Part shown: piece after piece, positions 7,040-16,130 of the stretch
How the letters are laid out: each line of letters opens with the position of its first letter
Numbering within the stretch: position 1 is the first letter of the stretch
Assembly (NCBI GenBank): GCA_947629705.1
Contig: CANREN010000001.1
Location: 124,001-188,000 of the forward strand
DNA length: 64,000 bases
Reading direction: 5' to 3'
Origin: an uncultured Alistipes sp.
Lineage (GTDB): Bacteria > Bacteroidota > Bacteroidia > Bacteroidales > Rikenellaceae
The notes under the pieces: generated by a model
The model's input: only the letters and a program-made list of their open reading frames with translations
Told to the model about the DNA's origin: nothing
Database searches by the model: none
Program-made: the position numbers and the translations under genes

Positions 7040-8719
7040 ATGCAAGATTTAGAAGCACTCGAAAAGAAGAGCTTGCCGGAGTTGCGGGAGATCGCACGAG
7101 CCTTGGGCATCCGAAATATCATGGTGAAAAAGCACGAGTTGATCCAGAATATCGCCGGCGAAGCGTCCGGCGAAGCAAAGAGTGTCGCACCGGAGAATCC
7201 GGAACCGTTGCAGCCCCGCAAACGCGGCCGCCGTCCCCGCACGGCAATCGTTTCGGAGAATCCGGAACCGCCGCAGCCCCGCAAACGCGGCCGCCGTCCC
7301 CGTACTGCGGTCGTCTCGGAGGAGGCGAAACAGAATGAGCTGACACAACAGATGGAGCTATCAGAGGAACGAACAGCATCGGACAACAGCGAGCCATTGA
7401 CCTCGACAACCGAAGCCGAGCAGCCGATGACGCCGCCGAAAAAGCGTCGCGGTCGCAAGCCGAAAGCGCAAATTCTTCAAGAACAAGCGCAACTCCACGC
7501 ACAACAGGAAACGTCGTCCGAACCACTGCACCCTGTTTCGGAAGCATATCCGGAGCTGATGACGCCGTCCATCTTCGACGAAGTAATCACCAAAGACGAC
7601 TTCGAAGGCGAAATCGAAGGCGAAGGCGTTCTGGAAATCATGCCCGATGGATTCGGATTCCTGCGTTCGGCCGACTACAACTACCTCAATTCGCCCGATG
7701 ACATCTATGTTTCGCCGTCGCAAATCAAGCTCTTCGGACTGAAACCCGGCGACACGGTCAATGGGGCCATCCGCCCGCCCAAAGAGGGTGAAAAATACTT
7801 CCCGCTCGTGCGGGTCAACGAAATCAACGGTCTGGCACCGGAGTACATCCGAGACCGCGTGCAGTTCGAATACATGACGCCGCTCTTCCCGAGCGAAAAA
7901 TTCTGTCTGACGGGCAACGGGCATAACAACATGTCCACCCGCATCGTCGATCTGTTCTCCCCGATCGGCAAGGGACAACGCGCCTTGATCGTCGCCCAGC
8001 CGAAAACCGGTAAGACCATGTTGCTGCAATCCATCGCCAATGCCATCGCCGACAACCATCCGGAAGTCTACATGATCGTCTTGCTGATCGACGAACGTCC
8101 GGAGGAGGTTACGGAGATGGCCCGCAACGTAAAAGCCGAAGTCGTGGCATCGACGTTCGACGAGCAGGCTTCGCGGCACGTGAAAGTGGCCGAGATGGTG
8201 CTGGAGAAGGCGAAACGCATGGTCGAATGCGGTCATGACGTCGTGATCTTCCTGGATTCGATCACGCGCCTGGCCCGGGCCTACAACTCCGTGCAACCGG
8301 CATCGGGCAAAGTCCTTTCGGGCGGTGTCGACGCCAATGCGCTCCATAAGCCGAAACGTTTCTTCGGCGCAGCCCGCAATACAGAGGAGAAAGGTTCGCT
8401 GACGATCATCGCCACGGCATTGATCGACACCGGTTCGAAGATGGACGAGGTGATTTTCGAGGAGTTCAAGGGTACGGGCAACATGGAGTTGCAGCTCGAT
8501 CGGAAATTGGCCAACAAACGTGTTTATCCGGCCGTGGATGTCATCGCTTCGGGCACCCGTCGGGAAGATCTGCTGCTGCCCCGCGATGTGATGAACCGTA
8601 CATGGGTCTTGCGCAAGTATCTGGCCGACATGACCCCGGTCGAAGCGATGGAATTCCTGCAAAAACAGATGGGGCTGACAGAGAGCAACGAAGAATTCCT
8701 GGCAACGATGAATCAATAG
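7040..8719 (+). CDS. rho: Transcription termination factor Rho with charged N-terminal insert
   Basis: This 559-residue hexameric RNA helicase ends untranslated transcripts. The order is: N-terminal Rho_N helices (1-45, [13 protein letters not shown]); a low-complexity insert (about 50-180) with two 21-residue tandem repeats containing RKRGRRPRT and a third KKRRGRKPK patch; an RNA-binding cold-shock domain (about 194-275, with GFGFLR and DIYVSP); and a RecA-like ATPase domain with P-loop QPKTGKT (about 320), [16 protein letters not shown] (Walker B) and the secondary RNA-site region near 425-435. E. coli Rho is about 420 residues, so the insert accounts for most of the difference. Such disordered inserts are known from Bacteroidetes Rho and have been tied to phase separation in Bacteroides. 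A strong promoter stands upstream and the S1/P1 nuclease gene follows after 33 bases. Confidence 0.97.
   Translation: MQDLEALEKKSLPELREIARALGIRNIMVKKHELIQNIAGEASGEAKSVAPENPEPLQPRKRGRRPRTAIVSENPEPPQPRKRGRRPRTAVVSEEAKQNELTQQMELSEERTASDNSEPLTSTTEAEQPMTPPKKRRGRKPKAQILQEQAQLHAQQETSSEPLHPVSEAYPELMTPSIFDEVITKDDFEGEIEGEGVLEIMPDGFGFLRSADYNYLNSPDDIYVSPSQIKLFGLKPGDTVNGAIRPPKEGEKYFPLVRVNEINGLAPEYIRDRVQFEYMTPLFPSEKFCLTGNGHNNMSTRIVDLFSPIGKGQRALIVAQPKTGKTMLLQSIANAIADNHPEVYMIVLLIDERPEEVTEMARNVKAEVVASTFDEQASRHVKVAEMVLEKAKRMVECGHDVVIFLDSITRLARAYNSVQPASGKVLSGGVDANALHKPKRFFGAARNTEEKGSLTIIATALIDTGSKMDEVIFEEFKGTGNMELQLDRKLANKRVYPAVDVIASGTRREDLLLPRDVMNRTWVLRKYLADMTPVEAMEFLQKQMGLTESNEEFLATMNQ
7192..7320 (+). repeat. 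63-bp tandem duplication inside rho
   Basis: Two near-identical 63-bp units (starting 7192 and 7255) encode ENPEP(L/P)[12 protein letters not shown](I/V)VS twice. The few differences are mostly synonymous or conservative, which points to a recent in-frame duplication. The units double a basic AT-hook-like GRRPR motif. Confidence 0.9.
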
Positions 8720-8752
8720 ACGACAAATTCAACAAAAACTATCGACCCAGCT

Positions 8753-9526
8753 ATGAAAATCAAGCATTTTTTCGTTTCTGCCGTTTGCCTGCTCGCGACG
8801 GTACCGGCACTCGGATGGGGGCAGAAAGGGCATGACGTAACGGCCTACATCGCCGAATGCCATCTGACCCCGAAAGCGGCCGAACAGATCGACAAGGTTC
8901 TCGACGGACACTCGTTGGTTTATTATGCGAATTGGCTCGACAATGCAAGCCATACGCCGGAATACGCCTATACCAAGACATGGCACTACTTGAATATCGA
9001 CGAAGGGAAGATGTTGGAAACGATGCCGCGCAATGCAAACGGAGACGTTCTGGTGGCGGTTATGACGATTTACGAAAAATTGAAAGCCGGCGGATTGTCG
9101 CACGAGGAGGAACAATTCAATCTGAAGATGCTCATCCACCTGGTGGGAGATATGCACTGCCCGATGCACACGGGGCATCTTTCGGATTTGGGCGGCAACA
9201 ATCGACCCGTTGCATTGTTCGGCCGGCCGACCAATCTGCACTCGATCTGGGACACCGGCATCGTCGAAGCGGCGCACAAATGGAGTTACACCGAGTGGCA
9301 GCAGCAGATCGATCGGGGGAATCGGGATATAGATGAAATTCAGGCCGGGACGCCCACGGATTGGGTGCTCGAAACCCAGCAGATTTGCAACGACGTCTAC
9401 GAAAAGACCCCCGAGGGGAGTAAAGTTTCCTACGATTATGTGAATGAATACGCTCCCGTCGTCGAACAGCAGTTTTTGCGCGGCGGTCTGCGATTGGCCC
9501 GATTGCTGAACGAGATTTATCGTTGA
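8753..9526 (+). CDS. Secreted S1/P1-type nuclease
   Basis: This 257-residue zinc-dependent nuclease (phospholipase C/P1 fold) would cut single-stranded nucleic acids outside the cytoplasm. A signal peptide spans residues 1-21 (cleavage before WGQKGHD), which frees the N-terminal Trp that binds zinc in this family. Further zinc ligands fall in GQKGHDV, SHTPEYAYTKTWHY, HLVGDMHCPMH (about 137-147) and NLHSIWDTG (about 168-176). Length is typical for bacterial members. It follows rho by 33 bases with no clear promoter, so it may be read from the rho transcript. A role in nucleotide scavenging or cell-surface DNA turnover is inferred from the family. Confidence 0.9.
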   Translation: MKIKHFFVSAVCLLATVPALGWGQKGHDVTAYIAECHLTPKAAEQIDKVLDGHSLVYYANWLDNASHTPEYAYTKTWHYLNIDEGKMLETMPRNANGDVLVAVMTIYEKLKAGGLSHEEEQFNLKMLIHLVGDMHCPMHTGHLSDLGGNNRPVALFGRPTNLHSIWDTGIVEAAHKWSYTEWQQQIDRGNRDIDEIQAGTPTDWVLETQQICNDVYEKTPEGSKVSYDYVNEYAPVVEQQFLRGGLRLARLLNEIYR

Positions 9527-9549
9527 TTCGTCTGCATTTTGCAATACGG

Positions 9550-9588
9550 AAGCGTATCCCGATAGGTTCCGGATACGCTTTTCTTTTT
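9550..9588 (+). terminator. Rho-independent terminator after the S1/P1 nuclease
   Basis: AAGCGTATCC (9550-9559) pairs with GGATACGCTT (9571-9580), with an 11-base loop, followed by TTCTTTTT. Confidence 0.9.
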
Positions 9589-9661
9589 AAGAGAGCGGGG
9601 AGCGGGGCAGGTAGAAATCGTGTGATGGATATTCATGAAAAATTTGGTAATGATGCCAAAA

Positions 9662-9692
9662 TTTGGAGATTCGGAAATTTTCGCTACCTTTG
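9662..9692 (+). promoter_or_regulatory. Promoter of tRNA-Gly
   Basis: TTTG (9662-9665), a 19-base spacer and TACCTTTG (9685-9692), a full consensus pair 38 bases before the tRNA. Confidence 0.8.
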
Positions 9693-9730
9693 CATTCGCA
9701 TTCGTCTTTAAGATCTTGCGGATGTCGTTT

Positions 9731-9803
9731 GCGGAAATAGCTCAGTTGGCAGAGCACAACCTTGCCAAGGTTGGGGTCGCGAGTTCGAGTCTCGTTTTCC
9801 GCT
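9731..9803 (+). tRNA. tRNA-Gly (anticodon GCC), CCA not encoded
   Basis: 73 bases. Acceptor stem GCGGAAA (9731-9737) with TTTCCGC (9796-9802) and discriminator T. D arm is AGCTCAGTTGGCAGAGC. The anticodon loop TTGCCAA is closed by CAACC/GGTTG and has GCC at 9764-9766. The T arm contains GAGTTCGAGTCTC. Confidence 0.97.
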
Positions 9804-9809
9804 CTCAAT

Positions 9810-9849
9810 AAAACAAGTCTGATAATCAAATGATTATCAGACTTGTTTT
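9810..9849 (+). terminator. Long perfect hairpin terminator after tRNA-Gly
   Basis: A 19-bp perfect inverted repeat (9810-9828 with 9831-9849; core CAAGTCTGATAATCA) with only two bases between arms, bounded by AAAA and TTTT. It can act in both directions and would also stop transcripts coming from meaB. Confidence 0.9.
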
Positions 9850-9884
9850 GCCGTCGAAACATATTCGATTTCATATCGAGCGTA

Positions 9885-10050
9885 TTACAGACACATTTCG
9901 AATATCTTTTCGATGTCTTTTTGGCCCAACGGTTTGAATCCAGGCTCGATGCCCGAAAGTTCGAAAACCTCGCATCCGCCTTTTTTCAATTCGGTCATGA
10001 TTTTGTCATACAGTCCGATTCGCTTGATCGAACCGCCACGGATCGGATAA
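9885..10050 (-). pseudogene. Remnant of an iron-containing alcohol dehydrogenase (internal deletion)
   Basis: On the minus strand one frame reads RGGSIKRIGLYDKIMTELK, then GGCEVFELSGIEPGFK, then PLGQKDIEKIFEMCL and a stop (9887-9885). The first part matches the N-terminal nucleotide-binding region of butanol dehydrogenase/YqhD-like enzymes (consensus YGGGSIKxxGLYDxV and EFxGIEPNP). The last residues look like the extreme C-terminus of the same family (consensus DVxEIFxM). The ~300 residues that should lie between are missing and there is no start codon, so this is a dead remnant joined by a large internal deletion. It fills nearly all of the gap between the tRNA-Gly terminator and the end of meaB. 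The match is judged by eye. Confidence 0.55.
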
Positions 10051-10105
10051 CCCCGATTCCGGTTTGCGTCCGTATCGAGCGCTCCGTGCGCGACACGATC
10101 GACCG

Positions 10106-11224
10106 CTACTTTTTATCGCGGTTGAAATAGAGTTCCAACAGCTCCCTGGCAGCGACGAACGAGGAGAGACGGTTATTCAACACCCGCTGTTCGTACTCGC
10201 CGATGCGTTCGTCGATGACCGGCGAGCGATAAAACGAATTGCGCAGGGCTTCGTTGATGCTTTCGTACATCCAGTATTTGTTTTGCCGGTTGCGGTTGAT
10301 CTGGAAATAGCCGTTCTTTTCCGTATGTTCCAAATAGGACTCCACGCCTTTCCATACCTCTTCCAGACCGGCCCGCGTTACCGACGAGGCCGTATATACG
10401 CAAGGATGCCATCCCGATTCGGGAACGGGAAAAAGCCGCAAGGCGCTTTGGAATTGTGTGCGGGCCAGTTCCGCCTTATGGATATTTTCGCCGTCGGCCT
10501 TGGTGATGACCATCAGATCGGCCATCTCCATAATGCCCCGTTTGATGCCCTGCAACTCATCGCCCGCACCGGAAATCTGCAGCAGCATGAACAAGTCGAC
10601 CATCGAATGCACCGCCGTTTCGGACTGTCCGACCCCCACCGTTTCGATGAAGATGACGTCGAATCCGGCCGCTTCGCACAGCACGACCGTTTCGCGGGTC
10701 TTGCGCGCTACGCCTCCCAACGAACCGGCCGAAGGGGAGGGGCGGATGAATACGTCGGGATTGTGGCAGATGCTCTCCATGCGGGTCTTGTCGCCGAGAA
10801 TCGAGCCGCCGCTGCGTTCCGAAGAGGGGTCGATCGCCAGCACGGCCAATTTGTGATGCAATGAGGTAACCATACCGCCGATCGCCTCGATAAAGGTCGA
10901 TTTGCCGGCGCCCGGCACGCCCGTTATCCCGATGCGGATGGATTTGCCGGCATGAGGCAGGCACCGTTCGATGATCTCCTGCGCCTTGGCGTAATGTTCG
11001 GGGTTGTTCGATTCGATGAGCGTAATGGCCTGCGACAGGACGGGAACGTTGCCGGAAAGGATGCCCGCGACATAATCGTCAACGGAGAGTTCCCGTTTCT
11101 TGCGGCGCGTAAAATAAGGGTTCACGATCGGCTGGTCTTCGACGCCTTCCGCAACATTCAACGCCGTATCGTGATGAATATCGGCGTACTCTTTTTCGTA
11201 ATGAGCTATTTTCGAGAAATTCAT
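10106..11224 (-). CDS. meaB: Methylmalonyl-CoA mutase-associated GTPase MeaB
   Basis: This 372-residue G3E-family GTPase protects and reloads the adenosylcobalamin of methylmalonyl-CoA mutase. The start was placed at 11224 (MNFSKIAHYE); the frame runs further upstream but into the previous gene. Visible motifs are the P-loop GVPGAGKST (102-110), DPSSERSGGSILGDKTRM (switch region, about 130-150), FIETVGVGQSE (G3, about 190), and ITKADGEN (G4). The C-terminal dimerisation helix ends in NRDKK. It fits the neighbourhood: facing it on the other strand is the methylmalonyl-CoA epimerase/decarboxylase operon, so the two units together serve the succinate-propionate route. The mutase genes are not in the window. 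Confidence 0.95.
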   Translation of the reverse strand: MNFSKIAHYEKEYADIHHDTALNVAEGVEDQPIVNPYFTRRKKRELSVDDYVAGILSGNVPVLSQAITLIESNNPEHYAKAQEIIERCLPHAGKSIRIGITGVPGAGKSTFIEAIGGMVTSLHHKLAVLAIDPSSERSGGSILGDKTRMESICHNPDVFIRPSPSAGSLGGVARKTRETVVLCEAAGFDVIFIETVGVGQSETAVHSMVDLFMLLQISGAGDELQGIKRGIMEMADLMVITKADGENIHKAELARTQFQSALRLFPVPESGWHPCVYTASSVTRAGLEEVWKGVESYLEHTEKNGYFQINRNRQNKYWMYESINEALRNSFYRSPVIDERIGEYEQRVLNNRLSSFVAARELLELYFNRDKK

Positions 11225-11268
11225 GGCGTATATGTCAAACGGCGGGCGAGGCCGCCTTTCGAAGATTC

Positions 11269-11736
11269 CTATTGTGCGGTCGCGACGATTTTTTCGGTCA
11301 GCCGGAGCGGATTGCCCTGCCACAACACCCGATTCCGGGCATCGATCAGCAGGCCGAAAGGAACATACTCCACCCCGAGACTTTTGAAGATTTTTCCGCC
11401 CGCATCGAACGCGACAGCCATTCGCGGCGAAAGATAGGGAGCCATGAGCGGAGCGATTTTCGCTTCGTCATCGCGGGTAACGACGATCACCCGCAGGCGG
11501 TTGTCCGCTCTTTCCGTCAAGCGATGCAAGTGCTCGAGCGTTTGTCCGCAAACGGGATTCGATACGGTGAAAAAGGTCAGAACGGTCAACGGAGCCGACG
11601 CAGGACGAATCCCGTCGAGCCAAGCCTCCGCCTGAATTACGGGAACTTTCTGACCCAATGCGGCGTTTTGCGCCCGCAGCGGGAAAAGCGAGATCGCCCA
11701 CACGAAGAGCAGCAAAAAAAATCCCTGTTTTTTCAT
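11269..11736 (-). CDS. Secreted thioredoxin-like protein with a single cysteine
   Basis: This 155-residue protein has a signal peptide (residues 1-23, cleavage after FPLRA) and a TlpA/ResA-like fold: LTVLTFFTVSNPVCGQT in the active-site position, RVIVVTRDD, and YVPFGLLIDARNRVLWQG with the cis-Pro region. Instead of a CxxC motif there is only one Cys (C63 in NPVCGQT), so it cannot run the usual dithiol cycle by itself. A peroxiredoxin-like or binding role is possible. It lies 44 bases upstream of meaB in the same direction and is probably co-transcribed, though a functional link to MeaB is not obvious. Confidence 0.75.
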   Translation of the reverse strand: MKKQGFFLLLFVWAISLFPLRAQNAALGQKVPVIQAEAWLDGIRPASAPLTVLTFFTVSNPVCGQTLEHLHRLTERADNRLRVIVVTRDDEAKIAPLMAPYLSPRMAVAFDAGGKIFKSLGVEYVPFGLLIDARNRVLWQGNPLRLTEKIVATAQ

Positions 11737-11816
11737 AACTCTGCATCTTTTCTTTGGCGAAGTTACGAATTTTTTGTCTAATTTGGCAACGGACGAATTT
11801 TTTCGACCGAGAACGC

Positions 11817-11847
11817 TTGGGGATTCCCGAAGATTGATTTATCTTTG
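11817..11847 (+). promoter_or_regulatory. Promoter of the methylmalonyl-CoA epimerase/decarboxylase operon
   Basis: TTG (11817-11819), a 20-base spacer and TATCTTTG (11840-11847). The untranslated leader to the ATG at 11908 is about 57 bases. Confidence 0.7.
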
Positions 11848-11907
11848 TGTGCTCCGAAAAGGGGCGATATTACAACGAAAAAATCACACCAATCATCTTT
11901 TCAAACC

Positions 11908-12318
11908 ATGAAAGTATCTCATATCGAACATCTCGGCATCGCCGTGAACAGTCTCGACGAAGCAATCCCCTATTGGGAAAACGTACTCGGACTGAAATGT
12001 TACGCCATCGAAGAGGTCGCCGACCAGAAAGTCCGGACGGCTTTCTTCCTGCTGGGGCAGACCAAGATCGAATTGCTCGAGCCCACCTCGGAGGATTCGA
12101 CGATCGCCAAGTATATCGAAAAACGCGGCGTGGGCATTCATCACATGGCGTTAGCCTGCGAAAACATCGAGGAGCAGCTGGCCGATGCCGAAGCCAGGGG
12201 AATCCGTCTGATCGACGCAACTCCGCGCAAGGGCGCCGAAGGCATGACCATCGCTTTCCTGCATCCCAAATCGACGCAGGGCATTCTGACGGAACTCTGC
12301 GAAAACAAGAACAAATAA
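11908..12318 (+). CDS. mce: Methylmalonyl-CoA epimerase
   Basis: This 136-residue vicinal-oxygen-chelate enzyme interconverts (S)- and (R)-methylmalonyl-CoA, linking methylmalonyl-CoA mutase to the decarboxylase encoded next. The two VOC repeats are visible. Metal-binding residues include the His of HIEHLGIAV (residue 5-8 region), the Glu of KIELLEPT, the His of GVGIHHMALACENIE and a Glu near the C-terminus (GILTELCENKNK). I chose the ATG at 11908, preceded by an A-rich stretch. A longer frame upstream overlaps the promoter. It is the first gene of a five-gene operon, 9 bases before mmdA. Confidence 0.95.
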   Translation: MKVSHIEHLGIAVNSLDEAIPYWENVLGLKCYAIEEVADQKVRTAFFLLGQTKIELLEPTSEDSTIAKYIEKRGVGIHHMALACENIEEQLADAEARGIRLIDATPRKGAEGMTIAFLHPKSTQGILTELCENKNK

Positions 12319-12327
12319 TCCGAAGCC

Positions 12328-13893
12328 ATGAGCGAGATTCAGAATAAAATAAATCAACTGATCGAAAACCGCGAGACCGCCCGGCTCGGCGGCGGACAGA
12401 AAGCGATCGACAAACAGCACGAAAGAGGCAAATACACGGCCCGCGAACGCATCCAGATGCTGCTCGACGAAGGCAGCTTCGAGGAGTTCGACATGTTCGT
12501 TACGCATCGCTGCTACGACTTCGGCATGGAGAAGAAACATACCTTCGGCGACGGCGTGGTAACCGGTTACGGTACGATCGACGGCCGTTTGGTCTATGTC
12601 TTCGCACAGGATTTCACGGTTTCGGCCGGTTCGCTTTCGCTGTCGATGTCGGACAAGATATGCAAGGTCATGGATATGGCCATGCGCAACGGTGCGCCCT
12701 GCATCGGCATGAACGATTCGGGCGGCGCCCGTATCCAGGAAGGGGTCAACGCATTGGCCGGCTATGCGAACATTTTCCAGCGGAACGTGATGTCGTCGGG
12801 CGTCATTCCGCAGATTTCGGCCATCTTCGGCCCGTGTGCGGGCGGTGCGGTCTATTCGCCGGCCCTGACCGACTTCATCATCATGAAGAAAGAGACCTCG
12901 AACATGTTCCTGACCGGCCCGAAGGTCGTGAAAACCGTAACGGGCGAAGACGTAACGCAGGAACAGTTGGGCGGTGCACGTATGCACACGACCAAATCGG
13001 GCGTGGCCCAGTTCGCCGTCGATACCGAGGAAGAAGGCATCGCGCTGATCCGCAAGCTGCTCTCGTATATGCCGCAGAACAACATGGAGGATGCGCCGCT
13101 GGCCGTCTGCACGGACAAGATCACCCGTTTGGAGGATTCGCTCAACGAAATCATTCCGGACAACGACAACAAGCCGTACGATATGTCCGAAGTCATCCGC
13201 GCGATCGTCGACAACGGCGAATACCTCGAATCGGCGGCCGGTTTCGCGAAGAATATCATCACCTGCTTCGCCCGTTTCAACGGACAGTCGGTGGGCATCA
13301 TCGCCAACCAGCCCAAGTTCATGGCGGGCGTGCTCGATATCAATGCCAGCCGCAAAGCCGCCCGCTTCGTGCGGTTCTGCGACGCTTTCAACATTCCGAT
13401 CGTTACGTTGGTCGACGTTCCGGGCTTTCTGCCGGGTACGGCGCAGGAATACGGCGGCGTCATCACGCACGGTGCGAAACTGCTCTTCGCTTATTGCGAA
13501 GCCACGGTGCCGAAGATCACCGTTACGCTGCGCAAGGCGTATGGCGGTGCCTATATCGTCATGTCGTCCAAACACATACGAGGCGACATCAACTACGCTT
13601 GGCCATCTGCCGAAATCGCAGTCATGGGTGCCAGCGGTGCCGTCGAAGTGCTTTATGGAAAAGATTTGAAAGAGCTGGCCGACAAACCCGAAGAACGCGC
13701 CGCGTTCATTGCCGAGAAGGTCAAGGAGTACAACGACAAATTCTCCAATCCGTACAATGCCGCCCGTTACGGCTATATCGACGATGTGATCGAACCGCGC
13801 AATACGCGCTTCCGCATCATCCGCGCATTGCAGTCCCTGGCGACCAAACGGTTGCAGAATCCGCCCAAGAAGCACTCGAATATCCCCTTGTAA
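12328..13893 (+). CDS. mmdA: Methylmalonyl-CoA decarboxylase alpha subunit (carboxyltransferase)
   Basis: This 521-residue carboxyltransferase moves the carboxyl group of methylmalonyl-CoA to the biotin of the carrier subunit, releasing propionyl-CoA. Two crotonase-like carboxyltransferase domains are present. The first half has [16 protein letters not shown], then [19 protein letters not shown] (acyl-CoA pocket) and [17 protein letters not shown]. The second half has [15 protein letters not shown] and [14 protein letters not shown] (carboxybiotin side). The same fold serves the propionyl-CoA carboxylase beta chain. The adjacent membrane subunit (mmdB) and OadG-like subunit point to the sodium-pumping decarboxylase rather than an ATP-dependent carboxylase, and there is no biotin carboxylase gene here. 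Confidence 0.96.
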   Translation: MSEIQNKINQLIENRETARLGGGQKAIDKQHERGKYTARERIQMLLDEGSFEEFDMFVTHRCYDFGMEKKHTFGDGVVTGYGTIDGRLVYVFAQDFTVSAGSLSLSMSDKICKVMDMAMRNGAPCIGMNDSGGARIQEGVNALAGYANIFQRNVMSSGVIPQISAIFGPCAGGAVYSPALTDFIIMKKETSNMFLTGPKVVKTVTGEDVTQEQLGGARMHTTKSGVAQFAVDTEEEGIALIRKLLSYMPQNNMEDAPLAVCTDKITRLEDSLNEIIPDNDNKPYDMSEVIRAIVDNGEYLESAAGFAKNIITCFARFNGQSVGIIANQPKFMAGVLDINASRKAARFVRFCDAFNIPIVTLVDVPGFLPGTAQEYGGVITHGAKLLFAYCEATVPKITVTLRKAYGGAYIVMSSKHIRGDINYAWPSAEIAVMGASGAVEVLYGKDLKELADKPEERAAFIAEKVKEYNDKFSNPYNAARYGYIDDVIEPRNTRFRIIRALQSLATKRLQNPPKKHSNIPL

Positions 13894-13904
13894 ACGATTG
13901 AGCC

Positions 13905-14255
13905 ATGAAAATGTTATCGGTAACGAACTGGGGATGGTCGGAGATGCTGTGGGTGGCTCTCATCAGCATCTGCTTGGTATTCATTGTGCTGGCTTTGCTG
14001 GTTTTCATCATGAAGTTGTTCGGATTCGTCTTCACGCGCCAACAGGCAGCCGCCGCGAAGATGACCGCCGCCCCCGTAGCCACGGGCCAGCTGCATGAAG
14101 AGGAGATTGCAGCCATCGTCGCCGCCCTCACCCTTTTCAAGGCGGAGATGCACGACCGTGAATCGGATGTATTGACCATCCAAAGTATCAAACGCGCCTA
14201 CTCGCCGTGGAACTCGAAGATCCACGGTCTGACCCGGGTGCCTGACAAAAAATAA
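13905..14255 (+). CDS. mmdD: OadG-like membrane subunit of the Na+-translocating decarboxylase (delta/gamma)
   Basis: This 116-residue small membrane subunit belongs to the OadG family. One transmembrane helix (about 14-40, WVALISICLVFIVLALLVFIMK) is followed by a cytosolic part with LHEEEIAAIVAALTLF, a motif typical of these subunits, which anchor the carboxyltransferase and carrier to the membrane beta subunit. It ends NSKIHGLTRVPDKK. The start at 13905 (MKMLSV) lies 11 bases after mmdA. In Veillonella nomenclature the matching subunit is MmdD. Sequence is poorly conserved in this family, so the call rests on size, the helix, the EEEIAAI motif and gene order. Confidence 0.88.
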   Translation: MKMLSVTNWGWSEMLWVALISICLVFIVLALLVFIMKLFGFVFTRQQAAAAKMTAAPVATGQLHEEEIAAIVAALTLFKAEMHDRESDVLTIQSIKRAYSPWNSKIHGLTRVPDKK

Positions 14256-14269
14256 GCATTGCAAACGTC

Positions 14270-14731
14270 ATGAAAAATTACTCGCTGAAAATCAACGGAC
14301 AAAATTACGACGTGCAGATCGACAACGTGAACGAAACCTCGACTTTAGCTCACGTAACGGTCAACGGCACGCCCTATGAGGTGGAAATTGCAGGCGCCGA
14401 ACGCACCGCAGCGACCAAACCCCAGGTCGCACCCGCTCCCAAAGAGGCCGACAGCTCCAAAATCACGCCCGCAACGGCCACGCCGTCGCCCCGCATCGCA
14501 GCGGCAGCGCCGACTTCGGGCAGTGTCGTGAAATGCCCGCTTCCGGGTACGGTGTTGAGCATCCGTGTCGCTGTCGGAGACAAGGTCGCACCCGGGCAGA
14601 ACCTCGTGGTGCTCGAAGCCATGAAGATGGAAAACAATATCGACGCTGACCGTGCCGGTGTCGTCAAACAAATCTTCGTTCAGCAAGGCGCCACGGTGAT
14701 GGAGGGAGACAATCTGCTTGTTATCGAATAG
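14270..14731 (+). CDS. mmdC: Biotin carboxyl carrier subunit of the decarboxylase
   Basis: This 153-residue biotin carrier shuttles the carboxyl group from MmdA to the membrane subunit MmdB. The N-terminal part (1-45) is a small beta domain. An Ala/Pro-rich flexible linker (about 48-82) follows, then a biotinyl domain (about 83-153) with the EAMKMENNI motif. The biotinylated lysine is K119. It begins 14 bases after mmdD and ends two bases before mmdB. Length and linker are typical of the gamma subunits of sodium-pumping decarboxylases. Confidence 0.95.
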   Translation: MKNYSLKINGQNYDVQIDNVNETSTLAHVTVNGTPYEVEIAGAERTAATKPQVAPAPKEADSSKITPATATPSPRIAAAAPTSGSVVKCPLPGTVLSIRVAVGDKVAPGQNLVVLEAMKMENNIDADRAGVVKQIFVQQGATVMEGDNLLVIE

Positions 14732-14733
14732 TT

Positions 14734-15945
14734 ATGGGTACGCTGTCAGTCGCATCCTCGAACTTCGTCGGGGAGAGCATTCAAAAATTCGTCGAATCCA
14801 CGGGGCTCGTCGGATTCTTCGGAGCGATGGGGTGGGCCAGCATCGTCATGATCGGTGTGGCTTTCTTCCTGCTCTATTTAGCGATCCGCCACAAATTCGA
14901 GCCGCTGTTGCTTTTTACCATCGCATTCGGCATGCTGCTCACCAACCTGCCCGGGGCGAATCTCTATCATGCGGAGCTTTTTGCCGAGGGACATGTGCAT
15001 TGGGGCAATTTCGTCGCCCGGGCCGGTCTGCTCGATTACCTCTATTTGGGTGTCAAATTAGGCATCTATCCCTGTCTGATCTTCGTCGGCGTAGGGGCCA
15101 TGACCGACTTCGGGCCGCTGATCGCCAACCCCAAAAGTTTTCTGTTGGGGGCGGCTGCCCAGATCGGCATCTTCATCACGTTCCTCGGCGCTTTCGCCTT
15201 GGGATTCACGCCTGAACAGGCAGGTTCCATCGGCATCATCGGCGGTGCCGACGGCCCGACGGCCATCTATCTGACCTCGAAGCTCGCGCCCGAACTGCTC
15301 GGCCCCATCGCCGTGGCGGCCTACTCCTACATGGCGCTCGTGCCGGTGATCCAGCCGCCCATCATGAAGATGCTGACCACCAAAAAGGAGCGCGCCATCA
15401 AGATGAAGACCCTGCGTCCGGTTTCGAAGTTGGAGCGGATTCTCTTCCCGATCATCATTGCGGTCATCATCTCGCTTCTGCTGCCGAGTGCCGCTCCGCT
15501 TATCGGGTGCTTGATGCTGGGCAACCTGATGAAGGAGTGCGGCGTAGTCGACCGATTGAGCAAAACCGTACAGAACGAACTGATGAACATCGTCGTGATT
15601 TTCCTCGGTCTGACGGTGGGCGCTACGGCAACGGCCGAAGCCTTCTGCAATGGCCGAACGCTGGGAATCCTCGTTTTGGGCGTATTGGCATTCGGCATCG
15701 GTACGGCAAGCGGCGTTCTGCTGGCCAAACTGATGAATCTGTTCATCAAAGAGGGGAAAAAGATCAACCCGCTGATCGGTGCGTCGGGCGTATCGGCCGT
15801 TCCGATGGCGGCACGCGTCGCCCAAACGGTCGGTCAGCAGGAAAATCCGAGCAACTTCCTGCTGATGCACGCCATGGGCCCGAATGTGGCCGGTGTCGTC
15901 GGTTCGGCGGTGGCTGCGGGCATTCTGCTTTCGTTCCTCGGATAG
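14734..15945 (+). CDS. mmdB: Sodium ion-translocating decarboxylase beta subunit
   Basis: This 403-residue integral membrane protein of the OadB/MmdB/GcdB family decarboxylates carboxybiotin and uses the free energy to export Na+. About ten hydrophobic helices are visible. Conserved segments include [15 protein letters not shown] (about 122-137, with the functional Asp of the family), [24 protein letters not shown] (about 168-191), [13 protein letters not shown], and [19 protein letters not shown] near the C-terminus. As the last gene of the operon it is followed by a strong terminator. The operon would let the cell gain a sodium gradient from the last step of propionate formation, a gradient also usable by the sodium:solute symporter found further along. 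Confidence 0.96.
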   Translation: MGTLSVASSNFVGESIQKFVESTGLVGFFGAMGWASIVMIGVAFFLLYLAIRHKFEPLLLFTIAFGMLLTNLPGANLYHAELFAEGHVHWGNFVARAGLLDYLYLGVKLGIYPCLIFVGVGAMTDFGPLIANPKSFLLGAAAQIGIFITFLGAFALGFTPEQAGSIGIIGGADGPTAIYLTSKLAPELLGPIAVAAYSYMALVPVIQPPIMKMLTTKKERAIKMKTLRPVSKLERILFPIIIAVIISLLLPSAAPLIGCLMLGNLMKECGVVDRLSKTVQNELMNIVVIFLGLTVGATATAEAFCNGRTLGILVLGVLAFGIGTASGVLLAKLMNLFIKEGKKINPLIGASGVSAVPMAARVAQTVGQQENPSNFLLMHAMGPNVAGVVGSAVAAGILLSFLG

Positions 15946-15964
15946 TCCGATTCGGATCATCGGA

Positions 15965-15996
15965 AAAAGGCAGGACAGAAAACCGTCCTGCCTTTT
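15965..15996 (+). terminator. Rho-independent terminator of the methylmalonyl-CoA decarboxylase operon
   Basis: AAAAGGCAGGAC (15965-15976) pairs with GTCCTGCCTTTT (15985-15996), a 12-bp stem with T-rich end, 20 bases after mmdB. Confidence 0.92.
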
Positions 15997-16040
15997 CTGC
16001 ATACAACCTGCTCTTTTTTGATGTTTTTCATGCTTTTGTT

Positions 16041-16070
16041 TTTGCAGAACCGAAAAAATTCGTACCTTTG
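16041..16070 (+). promoter_or_regulatory. Promoter of the rplM-rpsI ribosomal operon
   Basis: TTTG (16041-16044), an 18-base spacer and TACCTTTG (16063-16070). The leader to the GTG start at 16131 is about 57 bases. Confidence 0.78.
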
Positions 16071-16130
16071 CGCACCCGCATAAAATGCGGGAATAAGGAT
16101 TACAACAAGTTAAATTAAACGTAAAACACA

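Noticed and set aside
7361..8716. Minus-strand frame of 451 codons opposite rho
   Set aside because: Complement of rho; His/Gln-rich random composition.
12151..13875. Minus-strand frame of 574 codons opposite mmdA
   Set aside because: Shadow of mmdA: same length as the real gene, no motif, and it runs over the epimerase end as well.
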